The notes: generated by a model from the sequence alone, not told the origin. A stretch of DNA of 41,297 nucleotides from JBNKHH01 sp050290245 (GCA_050290245.1 JBNKHH010000038.1:1-41297), one strand, 5' to 3'; counted from the stretch's first letter, positions 16,175 to 25,100 are shown. Made by a program: numbers and translations.

Positions 16175-16336
16175 ATGAAACTCGAAATCCTCTATGCGAC
16201 CGCGGCTGCGCTTCTTGCTGGCATCCTCGCGCTTCCGATTATCCTGCCAAGCCGTGCCAACGCGCTGGAAAACTCATTCGCCGTCCAAATGGACAGTGCA
16301 GAAACCAACGACATAAACATCGCTGCCGGGATATGA
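16175..16336 (+). CDS. Small secreted peptide (53 residues)
   Basis: ATG 16175 to TGA 16336 encodes MKLEILYATAAALLAGILAL..., a clear hydrophobic signal-type segment followed by PSRANA, a plausible signal peptidase site (AxA), then a 24-residue mature tail LENSFAVQMDSAETNDINIA.... An in-frame ATG at 16163 would add four residues. It is too short for common gene-calling limits. No family recognised. It lies 52 bases after the PNPOx-like gene and upstream of aroC on the same strand. The N-terminal layout is hard to get by chance, so I consider it probably real. Confidence 0.6.
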   Translation: MKLEILYATAAALLAGILALPIILPSRANALENSFAVQMDSAETNDINIAAGI

Positions 16337-16462
16337 GGCTTCCCCGTGCGGATGACCCGCCGACGCCATTCTGGCGCCCGGTCATTCCCGGTGCACACGA
16401 TGCCAGCCGAACTTCCCCTCGGCTCCATTAGCCGTTAAGGACTGGCTCAAAGGAGCGGCGGC

Positions 16463-17566
16463 ATGAGCCTGAATACATACGGACATCTTTTTCGCGTCAC
16501 AACCTGGGGCGAAAGCCACGGGCCGGCCCTCGGGGCGACCGTCGATGGGTGCCCGCCGGGCATCGCTGTGACGGAAAGCGACCTTCAGGTCTGGCTCGAC
16601 AAAAGAAAGCCCGGCCAGAACAAGTTCACCACACAGCGGCGGGAGGCTGACGAGGTGCGCATCCTGTCAGGCGTTTTCGAAGGCGTGACCACCGGCACCC
16701 CGATCCAGCTGATGATCGAGAACACCGACCAGCGGTCCAAGGACTATGGCGACATCGCCGAAAAGTTCCGCCCCGGACATGCCGACATCACCTACTGGCA
16801 GAAATACGGCATTCGCGACTATCGCGGCGGGGGCCGGTCCTCGGCCCGCGAAACGGCCGCCCGTGTCGCTGCAGGCGGCGTTGCCCGCAATGCACTGACC
16901 GCGCTCCTGCCTGGTTTGACCATCACAGGTTACATGGTCGGCATGGGCGACAAGGACATCGACCGCGGCAACTTCGACTGGGACGAGATCGAGCGGAACC
17001 CGTTCTGGACTCCCGATGCACAGGCCGCCGCCAAATGGGCCGATTATCTCGATGGGTTGCGCAAGTCCGGCTCATCGGTCGGCGCCACCATCGAGATCAC
17101 CATCAAGGGCTGTCCGCCGGGTCTCGGCGCACCGGTCTATGGCAAACTCGACACCGATCTTGCTGCCGCGATGATGTCGATCAATGCGGTGAAAGGTGTT
17201 GAAATCGGCGAAGGCATGGCCGCTGCGCGGCTAACTGGTGAAGCCAACGCCGACGAGATCTCAATGGGCAACGACGGGCAGCCAGTGTTCAGCTCGAACC
17301 ACGCCGGAGGCATCCTGGGTGGCATATCATCGGGCCAAGACATCGTCGTCCGCTTCGCCGTGAAACCCACCTCGTCGATCCTGACTCCGCGCAAGACGAT
17401 TACCAAGTCGGGCGCACCGGCCGAGATCATCACCAAGGGCCGTCACGACCCCTGCGTCGGCATACGCGCCGTTCCGGTGGCCGAGGCCATGGCCGCAGCC
17501 GTGATCCTCGACCACTACCTTCTCGACCGCGCCCAAACCGGCGGCGTCCGGGGACCGATCGGCTGA
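16463..17566 (+). CDS. aroC: Chorismate synthase
   Basis: Final step of the shikimate pathway: converts 5-enolpyruvylshikimate 3-phosphate to chorismate using reduced FMN. The 367-residue protein has the N-terminal signature TTWGESHGPALGATVDGCPPG (residues 13-33), RGGGRSSARETAARVAAG, and the C-terminal GRHDPCVGIRAVPVAEAM. AAAGGAG is eight bases upstream of the ATG. The stop overlaps the next start by one base. Confidence 0.97.
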   Translation: MSLNTYGHLFRVTTWGESHGPALGATVDGCPPGIAVTESDLQVWLDKRKPGQNKFTTQRREADEVRILSGVFEGVTTGTPIQLMIENTDQRSKDYGDIAEKFRPGHADITYWQKYGIRDYRGGGRSSARETAARVAAGGVARNALTALLPGLTITGYMVGMGDKDIDRGNFDWDEIERNPFWTPDAQAAAKWADYLDGLRKSGSSVGATIEITIKGCPPGLGAPVYGKLDTDLAAAMMSINAVKGVEIGEGMAAARLTGEANADEISMGNDGQPVFSSNHAGGILGGISSGQDIVVRFAVKPTSSILTPRKTITKSGAPAEIITKGRHDPCVGIRAVPVAEAMAAAVILDHYLLDRAQTGGVRGPIG

Positions 17567-18024
17567 TGTCTGACGACTTCATCGTCTTGATACCCGCCGA
17601 TCCCAGCGCGCGGCCCGACACCGACACACTGAAGCAGCTGGAACAGGCTCATGCCCGCATCACAGGCGCCAAGGCCACCCGCCTGAAGGACTTTGGCAAT
17701 CGGCTCCAGTTTATCGACTGCGGCGGCAATTTCGAGGAAACCCGGTGTCCGGCCTGCTCTGATACCGTTGAGACGTCTTGGTGGGGTCATCGTATGGACC
17801 ATGCATGGGACGACGACCACGGCTTCCATATGTGCGAATTCGACATGCCGTGCTGTGGCGCGTCCGCGCGGCTGGATACGCTGGATTATCGCCCCCACCA
17901 GGGTTTTGCGACCTGGTTCATTTCGGCGATGAATGGTGGCCGCGATCCACTGAGCGACGCGGAGATCGAAGAGCTGGAAGCCGTCGCGACTGCGCCACTC
18001 AGGGTGATCTACCAACACTATTGA
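17566..18024 (+). CDS. Uncharacterised Cys-rich protein coupled to aroC
   Basis: A 152-residue soluble protein whose ATG overlaps the aroC TGA. Six cysteines fall in the middle: C52, CPAC at 61-64, C90 and CC at 96-97, with nearby histidines (GHRMDHAWDDDHGFHMC), a pattern that could hold zinc. An N-terminal stretch FIVLIPADPSARP and an acidic C-terminal helix complete it. I do not recognise a named family. Coupling with aroC is positional and does not show a shared pathway. Confidence 0.75.
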   Translation: MSDDFIVLIPADPSARPDTDTLKQLEQAHARITGAKATRLKDFGNRLQFIDCGGNFEETRCPACSDTVETSWWGHRMDHAWDDDHGFHMCEFDMPCCGASARLDTLDYRPHQGFATWFISAMNGGRDPLSDAEIEELEAVATAPLRVIYQHY

Positions 18025-18067
18025 TTTTGCGCTCGCTTCTTTCGCGGACTGGCGTGAATATGCATCG

Positions 18068-19195
18068 ATGAACCCACGAACTGGCATTCTCACCGCCTTT
18101 CTGATGCACGCCGTGGCCAACGGAGGGCTGTTCCCGCGTATTGCGGATATCCAGGTCGGCCTCGGCATTGACGATGCCACACTTGGCCTTGCCCTGACGA
18201 CCGCGGCCACCGGCGGCCTCATCGCCAACATCTGGGCGGGCCGGATATTTCAGGCGGCCAGTACCAAGTCGATGATCGTGCTTGGCATCCCCGCACTCGC
18301 GGTCCTGACCGCTTTGGTAGCGATCGTCCCGAACGTGGTCTTGCTGTTTCCCACTCTCCTGGCCATGGGCATTGTCTTCTCTCTGATCAATGTCGCCATC
18401 AACCTCGAGGCCGACAGGGTGGAGGCCGCAACTGGCCGCAGGGTCATGAACCTTTGCCACGGTGTCTGGAGCGCGGGCATGCTCACCTCGGCCCTTGGCG
18501 GCACCGGCGCCCGTGCCATCGGCATGTCGGCTGCTCTACATCTGTCTTTGATCATTCCGGTTGCCGTCGCTGTAGCCGCAGTCGTCCTTGCCCGAATGAA
18601 GGCCAGCCCGCGCGCTCCCGACGACAAGATGGACCGTTCGCGCGTGGCTTTACCCAGCCGGCGCACGCTGATGCTGGTCGCCTTCGGGCTGTCCGCCGGG
18701 ATAGGCCAGAGCGCAACCCAGAACTGGTCCGTGATTTTCATGGAACAAACCCTTGCCGCTCCTGGCTGGGTCGCGACCTTGCCCCTGTCGGCCTATCTCA
18801 TTGCCATGACTCTTGGCCGGATGTTCGCCGACGGCTGGATCGAACGTTGGGGCGGACGTCGCGTCGCCATGACCCTTGCGCTGACCTCCCTTGCCGGAAC
18901 GATCGTCATCGTGGTGGCGCCGGCGCTATGGCTCGCGTTGGCAGGATTTGCGCTGGTCGGCGCCGGGACCGCCGTCCTGTTCCCGATGATGATCACGGGC
19001 GCGGCGCGCTCCAGCAACCGGCCGGCTGCCGAATCTGTCTCTGCCGTCCTGCTGCTGACCGGTATCGTGATGATGATGGCCCCTGCGCTCATGGGCTGGA
19101 TTGCCGAGTCCTTCGGCCTGCGCACCGCTTTCGCCGCACTGATCCCCGCGTTCCTTTTGACCGTTTCGCTGGTCCGCCGCGTCGCCCCTGCCTAA
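18068..19195 (+). CDS. Major facilitator superfamily transporter
   Basis: A 375-residue inner-membrane protein with about ten to twelve hydrophobic segments and the MFS-type loop GRMFADGWIERWGGRR between helices of the second half. An N-terminal FLMHAVANGGLFPRIADIQVGLGIDDATLGLAL block resembles the group of sugar- or drug-type MFS proteins with short loops. Substrate cannot be told. It starts 43 bases after the Cys-rich gene. The opposite-phase frame is also open through most of it, a result of high GC rather than a second gene. Confidence 0.88.
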   Translation: MNPRTGILTAFLMHAVANGGLFPRIADIQVGLGIDDATLGLALTTAATGGLIANIWAGRIFQAASTKSMIVLGIPALAVLTALVAIVPNVVLLFPTLLAMGIVFSLINVAINLEADRVEAATGRRVMNLCHGVWSAGMLTSALGGTGARAIGMSAALHLSLIIPVAVAVAAVVLARMKASPRAPDDKMDRSRVALPSRRTLMLVAFGLSAGIGQSATQNWSVIFMEQTLAAPGWVATLPLSAYLIAMTLGRMFADGWIERWGGRRVAMTLALTSLAGTIVIVVAPALWLALAGFALVGAGTAVLFPMMITGAARSSNRPAAESVSAVLLLTGIVMMMAPALMGWIAESFGLRTAFAALIPAFLLTVSLVRRVAPA

Positions 19196-19272
19196 TCGCC
19201 GCCAGGACCCCTTGGCCCCGCGCCCGGGGAAGGATACGGAGGAAGGACTCACAGCCGGGACGACATCAAGAC

Positions 19273-20145
19273 ATGGACATCCGCGCAATTCTGGCAGGGC
19301 TGACATTCGCCCTGATGTGGTCCTCGGCCTTCACCTCGGCGCGGATCATCGTCACCAATGCGCCGCCGCTGACCATTTCGGCCATCCGTTTTCTGGTTGC
19401 CGGTGTGATTGCCATCGCCCTCGCTCGCGCCATGGGCCAGACCTGGAAACTGACTTCTCAGCAGTGGCGGCTGACCATCCTTTTTGGTCTTTGCCAGAAC
19501 GCGCTCTACCTCGGTCTGAACTTTATCGCCATGCAGACGGTCGAGGCCTCACTGGCCGCCATCATCGCTTCGTCCCTGCCGCTTCTTGTGGCCCTCGCGG
19601 GTTGGCTCATCTTTGGCCAAAGGGTCCGCCCGCTCGGCATATCCGGACTGTTGGCTGGAATCGCGGGCGTGGTCCTGATCATGGGCACGCGGGTGACCCA
19701 GGGCGTCGACCTGTTTGGCGTCGCGCTCTGCTGCATCGGGGCGCTGGCGCTTGCCTTTGCGACTCTGGCCGTCTCGGGGGCATCTTCGGGCGGCAATGTC
19801 ATCATGGTCGTCGGGCTGCAAATGCTGGTCGGCAGCGCGCTCTTGTGGATCCCGGCCCTCCTGTTCGAAACATGGGAGGTCAACTGGACGCCGCCGGTCA
19901 TCGCCGCGTTCCTCTACACGATCTTCGTTCCGGGCCTGATCGCGACCCTGATCTGGTTCTGGCTTGTCGGCCGCATCGGCGCGATCCGTGCCGCCACCTT
20001 CCACTTCCTGAACCCGTTTTTCGGCGTCTCGATCGCCGCGCTCATGCTGGGTGAAAAGATCGGACTCCTCGACGTGGTCGGCGTGATCATCATCACGCTC
20101 GGCATCCTGGCCGTCCAATTGTCGAAAGCTCCGCGCACCACCTGA
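19273..20145 (+). CDS. EamA/DMT-superfamily transporter
   Basis: A 290-residue membrane protein made of two EamA repeats of about five segments each (first MDIRAILAGLTFALMWSSAFTSARIIV, second from the GVDLFGVALCCIGALALAFATLAVS region). Such proteins export or exchange amino acids, purines or other metabolites. ATG 19273 is chosen because it starts the first membrane helix; the frame is open for 800 bases upstream but that stretch overlaps the MFS gene and reads as arginine-rich shadow sequence. Confidence 0.92.
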   Translation: MDIRAILAGLTFALMWSSAFTSARIIVTNAPPLTISAIRFLVAGVIAIALARAMGQTWKLTSQQWRLTILFGLCQNALYLGLNFIAMQTVEASLAAIIASSLPLLVALAGWLIFGQRVRPLGISGLLAGIAGVVLIMGTRVTQGVDLFGVALCCIGALALAFATLAVSGASSGGNVIMVVGLQMLVGSALLWIPALLFETWEVNWTPPVIAAFLYTIFVPGLIATLIWFWLVGRIGAIRAATFHFLNPFFGVSIAALMLGEKIGLLDVVGVIIITLGILAVQLSKAPRTT

Positions 20146-20212
20146 CGGCGATGTGAACGGCCGTCACCTTGTTTTAGATGACAAATCGTCGGCCCACTGC
20201 CCATAAAGCGGC

Positions 20213-20926
20213 ATGGAATTCATCCTCGGATACCTCGCGGGCCTTCTGACGCTCATCAACCCCTGCGTCCTGCCGATCTTGCCTATCGTGCTGGCGACCT
20301 CGCTCCAGGCGGGGCGGTCTGGCCCAATGGTTCTTGCCGCTGGCATGAGCTTGTCCTTTGTCATCTTCGGACTAACTGTTGCCGTTCTGGGCAGAACCCT
20401 TGGAATCACCGAAGAAACCATTTCGAACGCGGGCGCTGTCCTGATGATCGCCTTCGGCATTGTGCTGCTGGTGCCCCGCTTTTCGGCCAGCTTCGCCACT
20501 GCGACCTCCGGCCTCTCTGCGCGCGCAGATGCCCGGATCGATCAGGGTGCGCCTGACCGCAGCTCAGGCCAGTTCATTGCCGGCATCCTTCTCGGCGCAG
20601 TCTGGAGCCCCTGCATCGGCCCGACCCTGGGCGGAGCTATCTCACTGGCCAGCCAGGGCGAAAGCCTGGTCCGCGCTGCGCTGATCATGGTGACGTTTGC
20701 CCTGGGCGTTTCGACCATCATCCTCGCGCTTAGCTACGGCGCAAAGTCCGCCATTCGCAACCGTCAGGTCCTCATGCGCCGCATCGCCACCGTTGCCCGT
20801 CCGGTGATGGGCGCGGTCTTTGTCGCCGTCGGCCTAGCGATCCTGTTCAAATTTCACCACCTCGCCGAAATCTGGGCGCTTGAAAACATGCCGCCCTGGC
20901 TTGTCGATCTCTCGGTCTCGATCTGA
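20213..20926 (+). CDS. CcdA-like thiol-reducing membrane protein
   Basis: A 237-residue inner-membrane protein with six hydrophobic segments and the two cysteines typical of CcdA/DsbD-beta: C18 in LINPCVLPILP and C134 in VWSPCIGPTLG. These proteins carry electrons from cytoplasmic thioredoxin to periplasmic thiol partners, for cytochrome c maturation or other envelope reduction. The next gene, 11 bases on, encodes a secreted thioredoxin, so the pair resembles a split DsbD. Which final substrate they serve is open. Confidence 0.92.
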   Translation: MEFILGYLAGLLTLINPCVLPILPIVLATSLQAGRSGPMVLAAGMSLSFVIFGLTVAVLGRTLGITEETISNAGAVLMIAFGIVLLVPRFSASFATATSGLSARADARIDQGAPDRSSGQFIAGILLGAVWSPCIGPTLGGAISLASQGESLVRAALIMVTFALGVSTIILALSYGAKSAIRNRQVLMRRIATVARPVMGAVFVAVGLAILFKFHHLAEIWALENMPPWLVDLSVSI

Positions 20927-20937
20927 AAGGAAACCTG

Positions 20938-21348
20938 ATGCTTCGCCGAACCTTCCTTGCAACCGCCGCCGCTTTCGCCGCACTTCCCGCCCTCGCCGCC
21001 ACGGGCCGTAGCTATGAAAAGGGGCTGGTCGAGAAAGAATTGAAAGCGGGCAAAACCGTCTTCATCGACTTCTATACCGACTGGTGTACAACCTGCCGGG
21101 CACAGGCGAAGACCATCTCTGCACTCAAGGCGGAAAACCCGGCCTATGAGAAGAACATCAGCTTCATCGCGGTCGACTGGGATATCCATTCGAAATCCGA
21201 TCTGGCCCGCCGCCTGAACATCCCGCGCCGCTCGACTCTGGTCGTCCTGAAAGGCGACAAGGAACTGGGCCGTATCGTCGCCGGCACTCGAAAGTCCGAG
21301 ATCAAGACGCTCTTGGACACCGCCCTTCAGGCTGCCGCCAGTGCCTGA
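20938..21348 (+). CDS. Secreted thioredoxin-family protein
   Basis: A 136-residue protein with an N-terminal signal peptide (MLRRTFLATAAAFAALPALAA; the twin arginine is present without the full Tat consensus). The thioredoxin-like domain has CTTC at residues 50-53 in FYTDWCTTCRAQ, as in the DsbD C-terminal domain, and a cis-Pro-type IPRRSTLVVL. It probably receives electrons from the CcdA-like protein encoded just upstream and passes them to periplasmic disulfides. AAAGG precedes the ATG. Confidence 0.92.
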   Translation: MLRRTFLATAAAFAALPALAATGRSYEKGLVEKELKAGKTVFIDFYTDWCTTCRAQAKTISALKAENPAYEKNISFIAVDWDIHSKSDLARRLNIPRRSTLVVLKGDKELGRIVAGTRKSEIKTLLDTALQAAASA

Positions 21349-21350
21349 CA

Positions 21351-21377
21351 AAAGAAAAGGGCCGCGAAACGCGGCCC
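21351..21377 (-). terminator. Terminator of hup, possibly bidirectional
   Basis: An 8-bp stem GGGCCGCG/CGCGGCCC with AAA loop at 21359-21377; on the minus strand TTTTCTTTTG follows. It lies in the 56-base gap between convergent 3' ends of the thioredoxin and HU genes. Confidence 0.85.
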
Positions 21378-21404
21378 ATCCGTCTGTCGACTGGTCCAAA
21401 GAGA

Positions 21405-21692
21405 TCAATCGTTGACGCTGTCCTTCAGAGCCTTGGCGATGGTCATCTTGACCACCTTGTCGGCGTCCTTGTGCATCTGCTCGCCGGTGGCGGGGTTGCG
21501 GACCATGCGTGCCGGACGCTCGCGGCAGTAGATCTTGCCGACGCCGGGAAGGGTCACGGCACCGCCGCCGGACACTTCATCGGTGATGACGCCAACGATC
21601 GCATCCAGAGCGGCGGCTGCGGATTTCTTGTCGCTGTCCATTTTCTCGGCAAGCGCGGCAACAAGCTGCGTCTTGGTCAGGGGTTTTGCCAT
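21405..21692 (-). CDS. hup: HU-family DNA-binding protein
   Basis: A 95-residue nucleoid protein: MAKPLTKTQLVAALAEKMD..., with the DNA-binding arm region GKIYCRERPARMVRNPATGEQ (family form: GF...R.AR.GRNPQTGE). ATG 21692 is chosen because GAGGAG stands nine bases upstream; an upstream in-frame start would add 13 unlikely residues. It has its own promoter and terminator. The central helix DSDKKSAAAALDAIVGVITDEV is typical of the Rhodobacterales form. Confidence 0.95.
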   Translation of the reverse strand: MAKPLTKTQLVAALAEKMDSDKKSAAAALDAIVGVITDEVSGGGAVTLPGVGKIYCRERPARMVRNPATGEQMHKDADKVVKMTIAKALKDSVND

Positions 21693-21738
21693 GTTGAATT
21701 CTCCTCGTTGTGGCCCGTTATAGTGGCTCATCGGCCTT

Positions 21739-21767
21739 ATTTAACTGGATATCGAGGCATTACACAA
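21739..21767 (-). promoter_or_regulatory. Candidate hup promoter
   Basis: On the minus strand TTGTGT (21767-21762) and TTAAAT (21744-21739) are 17 bases apart, about 47 bases before the hup ATG. Hexamers match the sigma-70 consensus at four positions each. Confidence 0.4.
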
Positions 21768-21796
21768 CGTTTTGTGGATCGTAAACAAGGATTATC

Positions 21797-21818
21797 GCCC
21801 ATGTCGTGGGCATTTTTT
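21797..21818 (+). terminator. Orphan plus-strand intrinsic terminator
   Basis: Stem GCCCA/TGGGC with loop TGTCG, then A and six Ts (21813-21818), oriented for plus-strand RNA. No plus-strand gene ends nearby: upstream is the hup promoter, and the next coding sequence (amn, minus) ends at 21826. It may close a short RNA transcribed away from hup. Confidence 0.5.
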
Positions 21819-21825
21819 GGCTTAT

Positions 21826-23304
21826 TTACAGGAACGCCGTCTCTTCAAAGCTGCGCAACTTACGGGAATGTATACGTTCCAGCGGCATTTCCCTTATCTT
21901 CTCCATGGCGCGGATTCCAATCAAAAGGTGCTGTGACACCTGTGTTTTATAGAATTCAGAGGCCATTCCAGGCAATTTCAGCTCACCATGAAGGGGTTTG
22001 TCCGACACACACAGGAGCGTTCCGTATGGCACGCGAAAGCGGAACCCGTTGGCCGCAATGGTCGCCGATTCCATGTCCAAAGCGATGGCGCGCGACTGCG
22101 ACAGGCGCTGAACCGGGCCCGATTGATCACGCAACTCCCAGTTCCGGTTGTCGATCGTCGCGACAGTGCCGGTCCGCATGATCCGCTTTAGCTCGAACCC
22201 TTCGTACTTGGTGACATTCGCAACCGCCTCTTCCAACGCGACCTGGATCTCGGCCAGCGCCGGAATCGGCATCCAGACCGGCAAGTCGTCGTCCAGCACG
22301 TGATCTTCGCGCAGGTAACCGTGGGCCAGGACAAAATCCCCCAACCTCTGCGAATTCCTGAGACCGGCGCAGTGGCCTACCATCAGCCATGCATGGGGTC
22401 GGAGAACCGCAATATGATCTGTCGCCGTCTTTGCGTTCGACGGCCCCACCCCGATGTTGACGAGGGTGATCCCAGCCCCGTTCTCGCGCTTTAGATGATA
22501 GGTCGGCATCTGCGGCAGCTTCGCGGGAAGATCCAGCGGCGCATCAGCGTCCCGAACCTCGATGTTGCCGGGTCCGACGAACCCAGTATAGCCGCTGGCC
22601 GGATCCGCCAGCTGCGCGCGGGCAAAGGCCTCGAATTCCTCGACATAGAACTGGTAGTTGGTGAACAGCACATGGTTCTGGAAATGCTCGGCGGCAGTCG
22701 CGGTGTAGTGTGACAGACGCGCCAGAGAATAGTCGATACGCTGTGCCGTAAAGGGTGCCAGGGCACGGGCTCCGTCCTCGTAGGTGAAGCCATGGCCATT
22801 CACGATGTCGTCGTTCATGCTCGACAACTCGGGCACGTCGAAAACATCGCGCAGGTTGAATTCGACGGCCCCTTCCTGTGGTACGGTCAGGTTCGGATCA
22901 TTTGACACGGCAAAATGCACCGGCATCGGCGTTGTCGACATGCCGATCTGCACGGGCATCCCGTGGTTCTTGACCAACAGGCCGATCTGCTGCGTCAGGT
23001 AGTTTGCGAAAAGATCGGGGCGCGTGATCGTCGTCGCATAGCGCCCCGGCTCGGGCACATGTCCGAAACTCAGCCGCGTGTCCGCTGTCGCGAAACTCGT
23101 CGTCGTGATCCGGATCTCGGGGTAATACGCCCGCACCCGTTTGTCCGGTTTGCCCTCGGCAATGATCTCGGCAAAACGCTGGCAAAGGAAACGGGACGAG
23201 GACTGGTACAGCTCGATCAACCTCTGAACGGCTGCCCCTGCATCGGCAAACGCCACGTGCTCGACCGGCACCGGCGTTTCAATCGGTAGCTGGCCGTCGA
23301 TCAT
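21826..23304 (-). CDS. amn: AMP nucleosidase
   Basis: Splits AMP into adenine and ribose 5-phosphate. The 492-residue protein matches the full-length family: an N-terminal Amn-specific domain (YYPEIRITTTSFATADTRLSFGHVPEPGRYATTITRPDLF) and a C-terminal phosphorylase-like domain (NIGVGPSNAKTATDHIAVLRPHAWLMVGHCAGLR, then LDMESATIAANGFRFRVPYGTLLCVSDKPLHGE, where Glu/Asp of DMESAT handle substrate). It follows the adenine deaminase gene with a four-base overlap, so the two enzymes are made together and form a two-step AMP breakdown route. Confidence 0.95.
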   Translation of the reverse strand: MIDGQLPIETPVPVEHVAFADAGAAVQRLIELYQSSSRFLCQRFAEIIAEGKPDKRVRAYYPEIRITTTSFATADTRLSFGHVPEPGRYATTITRPDLFANYLTQQIGLLVKNHGMPVQIGMSTTPMPVHFAVSNDPNLTVPQEGAVEFNLRDVFDVPELSSMNDDIVNGHGFTYEDGARALAPFTAQRIDYSLARLSHYTATAAEHFQNHVLFTNYQFYVEEFEAFARAQLADPASGYTGFVGPGNIEVRDADAPLDLPAKLPQMPTYHLKRENGAGITLVNIGVGPSNAKTATDHIAVLRPHAWLMVGHCAGLRNSQRLGDFVLAHGYLREDHVLDDDLPVWMPIPALAEIQVALEEAVANVTKYEGFELKRIMRTGTVATIDNRNWELRDQSGPVQRLSQSRAIALDMESATIAANGFRFRVPYGTLLCVSDKPLHGELKLPGMASEFYKTQVSQHLLIGIRAMEKIREMPLERIHSRKLRSFEETAFL

Positions 23305-25100
23305 TCCATGTCTCCAAAGAGGCTCGTCAGTTCAAATGCGTCCACGTCCACCAAGCCCAGATCAGAAATTCGTAAACTTGGAATGACAACCAGCGCCAAT
23401 AGCGAGTGCTGCATATAGGCGTTGTTCAACGTACATCCACAGGCGGCCATGGCATCGACCATGTTCTGAGCCTTATCGGCCACCTCGCGTGCCGGGCTGT
23501 CGGACATGAGACCGGCAATCGGCAGTTCCACCAACGCAATCTCGGCGCCGTCCTTCCAGACCGTCACGCCGCCGCCGACCTCGCCCAGACGGTTTGCCGC
23601 CGCCGCCATCATTTCGCGGTCTGTACCGACGACGATCATATGGTGGCTGTCATGCGCCACTGTCGAGGCGATCGCCATCCGCCCCTCGTAGCCAAAGCCC
23701 GAGACAAAGCCGTTCACCACGTCGCCCGTCGCCCGGTGCCGTTCGACAAGAGCGATCTGACATACGCCGCCTTCGCCCTCGACCACCCCGTCAACAACGG
23801 GCAATTCCGCCGTCAGCGCCTCGGTCGGCGCCTGATTTTCGACGACGCCGATCACTTTCGCCGTCACCGCATTTCGCCCCGCAGGCGCTTTGATCCGAAA
23901 ATCGGCTTCCTCAAGAACCTTGCCCAGATGCACCGTTGCTCGGGCGTGATCCGGCCACTCCAGGTGCGGACACGCTACCCGGATTTCACCACCGACGGCC
24001 ACGGTCTGACCGCGCGCGATCACATGCTCGATCGGAAGGGTTCTGAGATCAGAAGTCAGGATGACGTCCGCCCGACGTCCCGGCGCGATGCTGCCCAGCT
24101 CTCGCTCCAACCCGAAGTGGGTCGCCGTGTTCACCGTCGCCATCTGCAGGGCAATCAACGGATCACACCCACAGTCGATGGCATGGCGTACGACCCGGTT
24201 CATATGCCCATCATGGACCAGCGTGCCCGAGTGGCAGTCGTCCGTGCACAGCACGAAATTCCTGGGGTCCAACCCCTTCTCGGTCACCGCCGTGATCTGG
24301 CTTTCGACGTCGTACCATGCCGACCCCAGTCGCAGCATAGACCGCATTCCCTGCCTGACACGCGCAATCGCATCGGCCTCGGCGGTGCCTTCATGGTCGT
24401 CGGCCGGCCCTCCCGCGGCATAGGCGTGGAACGGGATGCCACGGTCGAGCGAAGCATAGTGTCCGCCGACGGTCTTCCCTGCCCTCTGTGTCGCCGCAAT
24501 CTCGGCCAGCATCTTTACGTCACCGTTGACCACGCCGGGAAAGTTCATCATCTCACCCAGCCCGATGATCCCCGGCCAGGACATGGCCTCGGCGACATCC
24601 TCGGGCGTGATCTCGAACCCGGTCGTTTCCAGCCCCGGTGCCGACGGCGCGCAACTCGGCATCTGCGTAAAGATGTTGACGGGCTGCATCAGCGCTTCGT
24701 CATGCATCAGACGAACACCCTCCAGACCCATGACGTTGGCAATTTCATGGGGATCGGTGAACATCGTGGTGGTGCCGTGCGGAATGACGGCGGCAGCGAA
24801 CTCGGCGGGTGTCAGCATCCCGGACTCGATGTGCATATGCCCGTCGATCAGTCCCGGAATGACATACCGCCCTTCGGCCTCGATCACCCGCGTCTCGGGG
24901 CCGATGCAATGGCTGGCATCCGGTCCGACAAAGGCGAACCGCCCCTCGGCGACAGCCACCTGCCAGCCCTTCAACACCTCGCGCGACTGCACGTTGACGA
25001 CTGCGCCACCCCGGACCACCAGATCGGCAGCTTCGCGACCTGCGGCCACGGCGACAAGACGGGGGGCGACGTCTGCCCAGGATTTGACGGAATTGGCCAT
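23301..25100 (-). CDS. ade: Adenine deaminase
   Basis: Hydrolyses adenine to hypoxanthine and ammonia. The 599-residue amidohydrolase has the metal-binding GLIDGHMHIESGM (H88, H90), HGTTTMFTDPHEIANVMG, the TDDCHSGTLVHDGHM block and the C-terminal ade domain. ATG 25100 is listed; a GTG at 25115 would add five residues and neither start has a strong Shine-Dalgarno. It overlaps amn by four bases. Adenine made by Amn would be its direct substrate. Confidence 0.94.
   Translation of the reverse strand: MANSVKSWADVAPRLVAVAAGREAADLVVRGGAVVNVQSREVLKGWQVAVAEGRFAFVGPDASHCIGPETRVIEAEGRYVIPGLIDGHMHIESGMLTPAEFAAAVIPHGTTTMFTDPHEIANVMGLEGVRLMHDEALMQPVNIFTQMPSCAPSAPGLETTGFEITPEDVAEAMSWPGIIGLGEMMNFPGVVNGDVKMLAEIAATQRAGKTVGGHYASLDRGIPFHAYAAGGPADDHEGTAEADAIARVRQGMRSMLRLGSAWYDVESQITAVTEKGLDPRNFVLCTDDCHSGTLVHDGHMNRVVRHAIDCGCDPLIALQMATVNTATHFGLERELGSIAPGRRADVILTSDLRTLPIEHVIARGQTVAVGGEIRVACPHLEWPDHARATVHLGKVLEEADFRIKAPAGRNAVTAKVIGVVENQAPTEALTAELPVVDGVVEGEGGVCQIALVERHRATGDVVNGFVSGFGYEGRMAIASTVAHDSHHMIVVGTDREMMAAAANRLGEVGGGVTVWKDGAEIALVELPIAGLMSDSPAREVADKAQNMVDAMAACGCTLNNAYMQHSLLALVVIPSLRISDLGLVDVDAFELTSLFGDME

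Noticed and set aside
16159..16431. 90-codon plus-strand ORF
   Set aside because: Out of phase with the signal-peptide ORF; Arg/Pro/Cys-rich and without a domain.
18454..19272. Long upstream extension of the EamA frame
   Set aside because: Overlaps the MFS gene in another phase and is Arg-rich; membrane pattern begins only at 19273.
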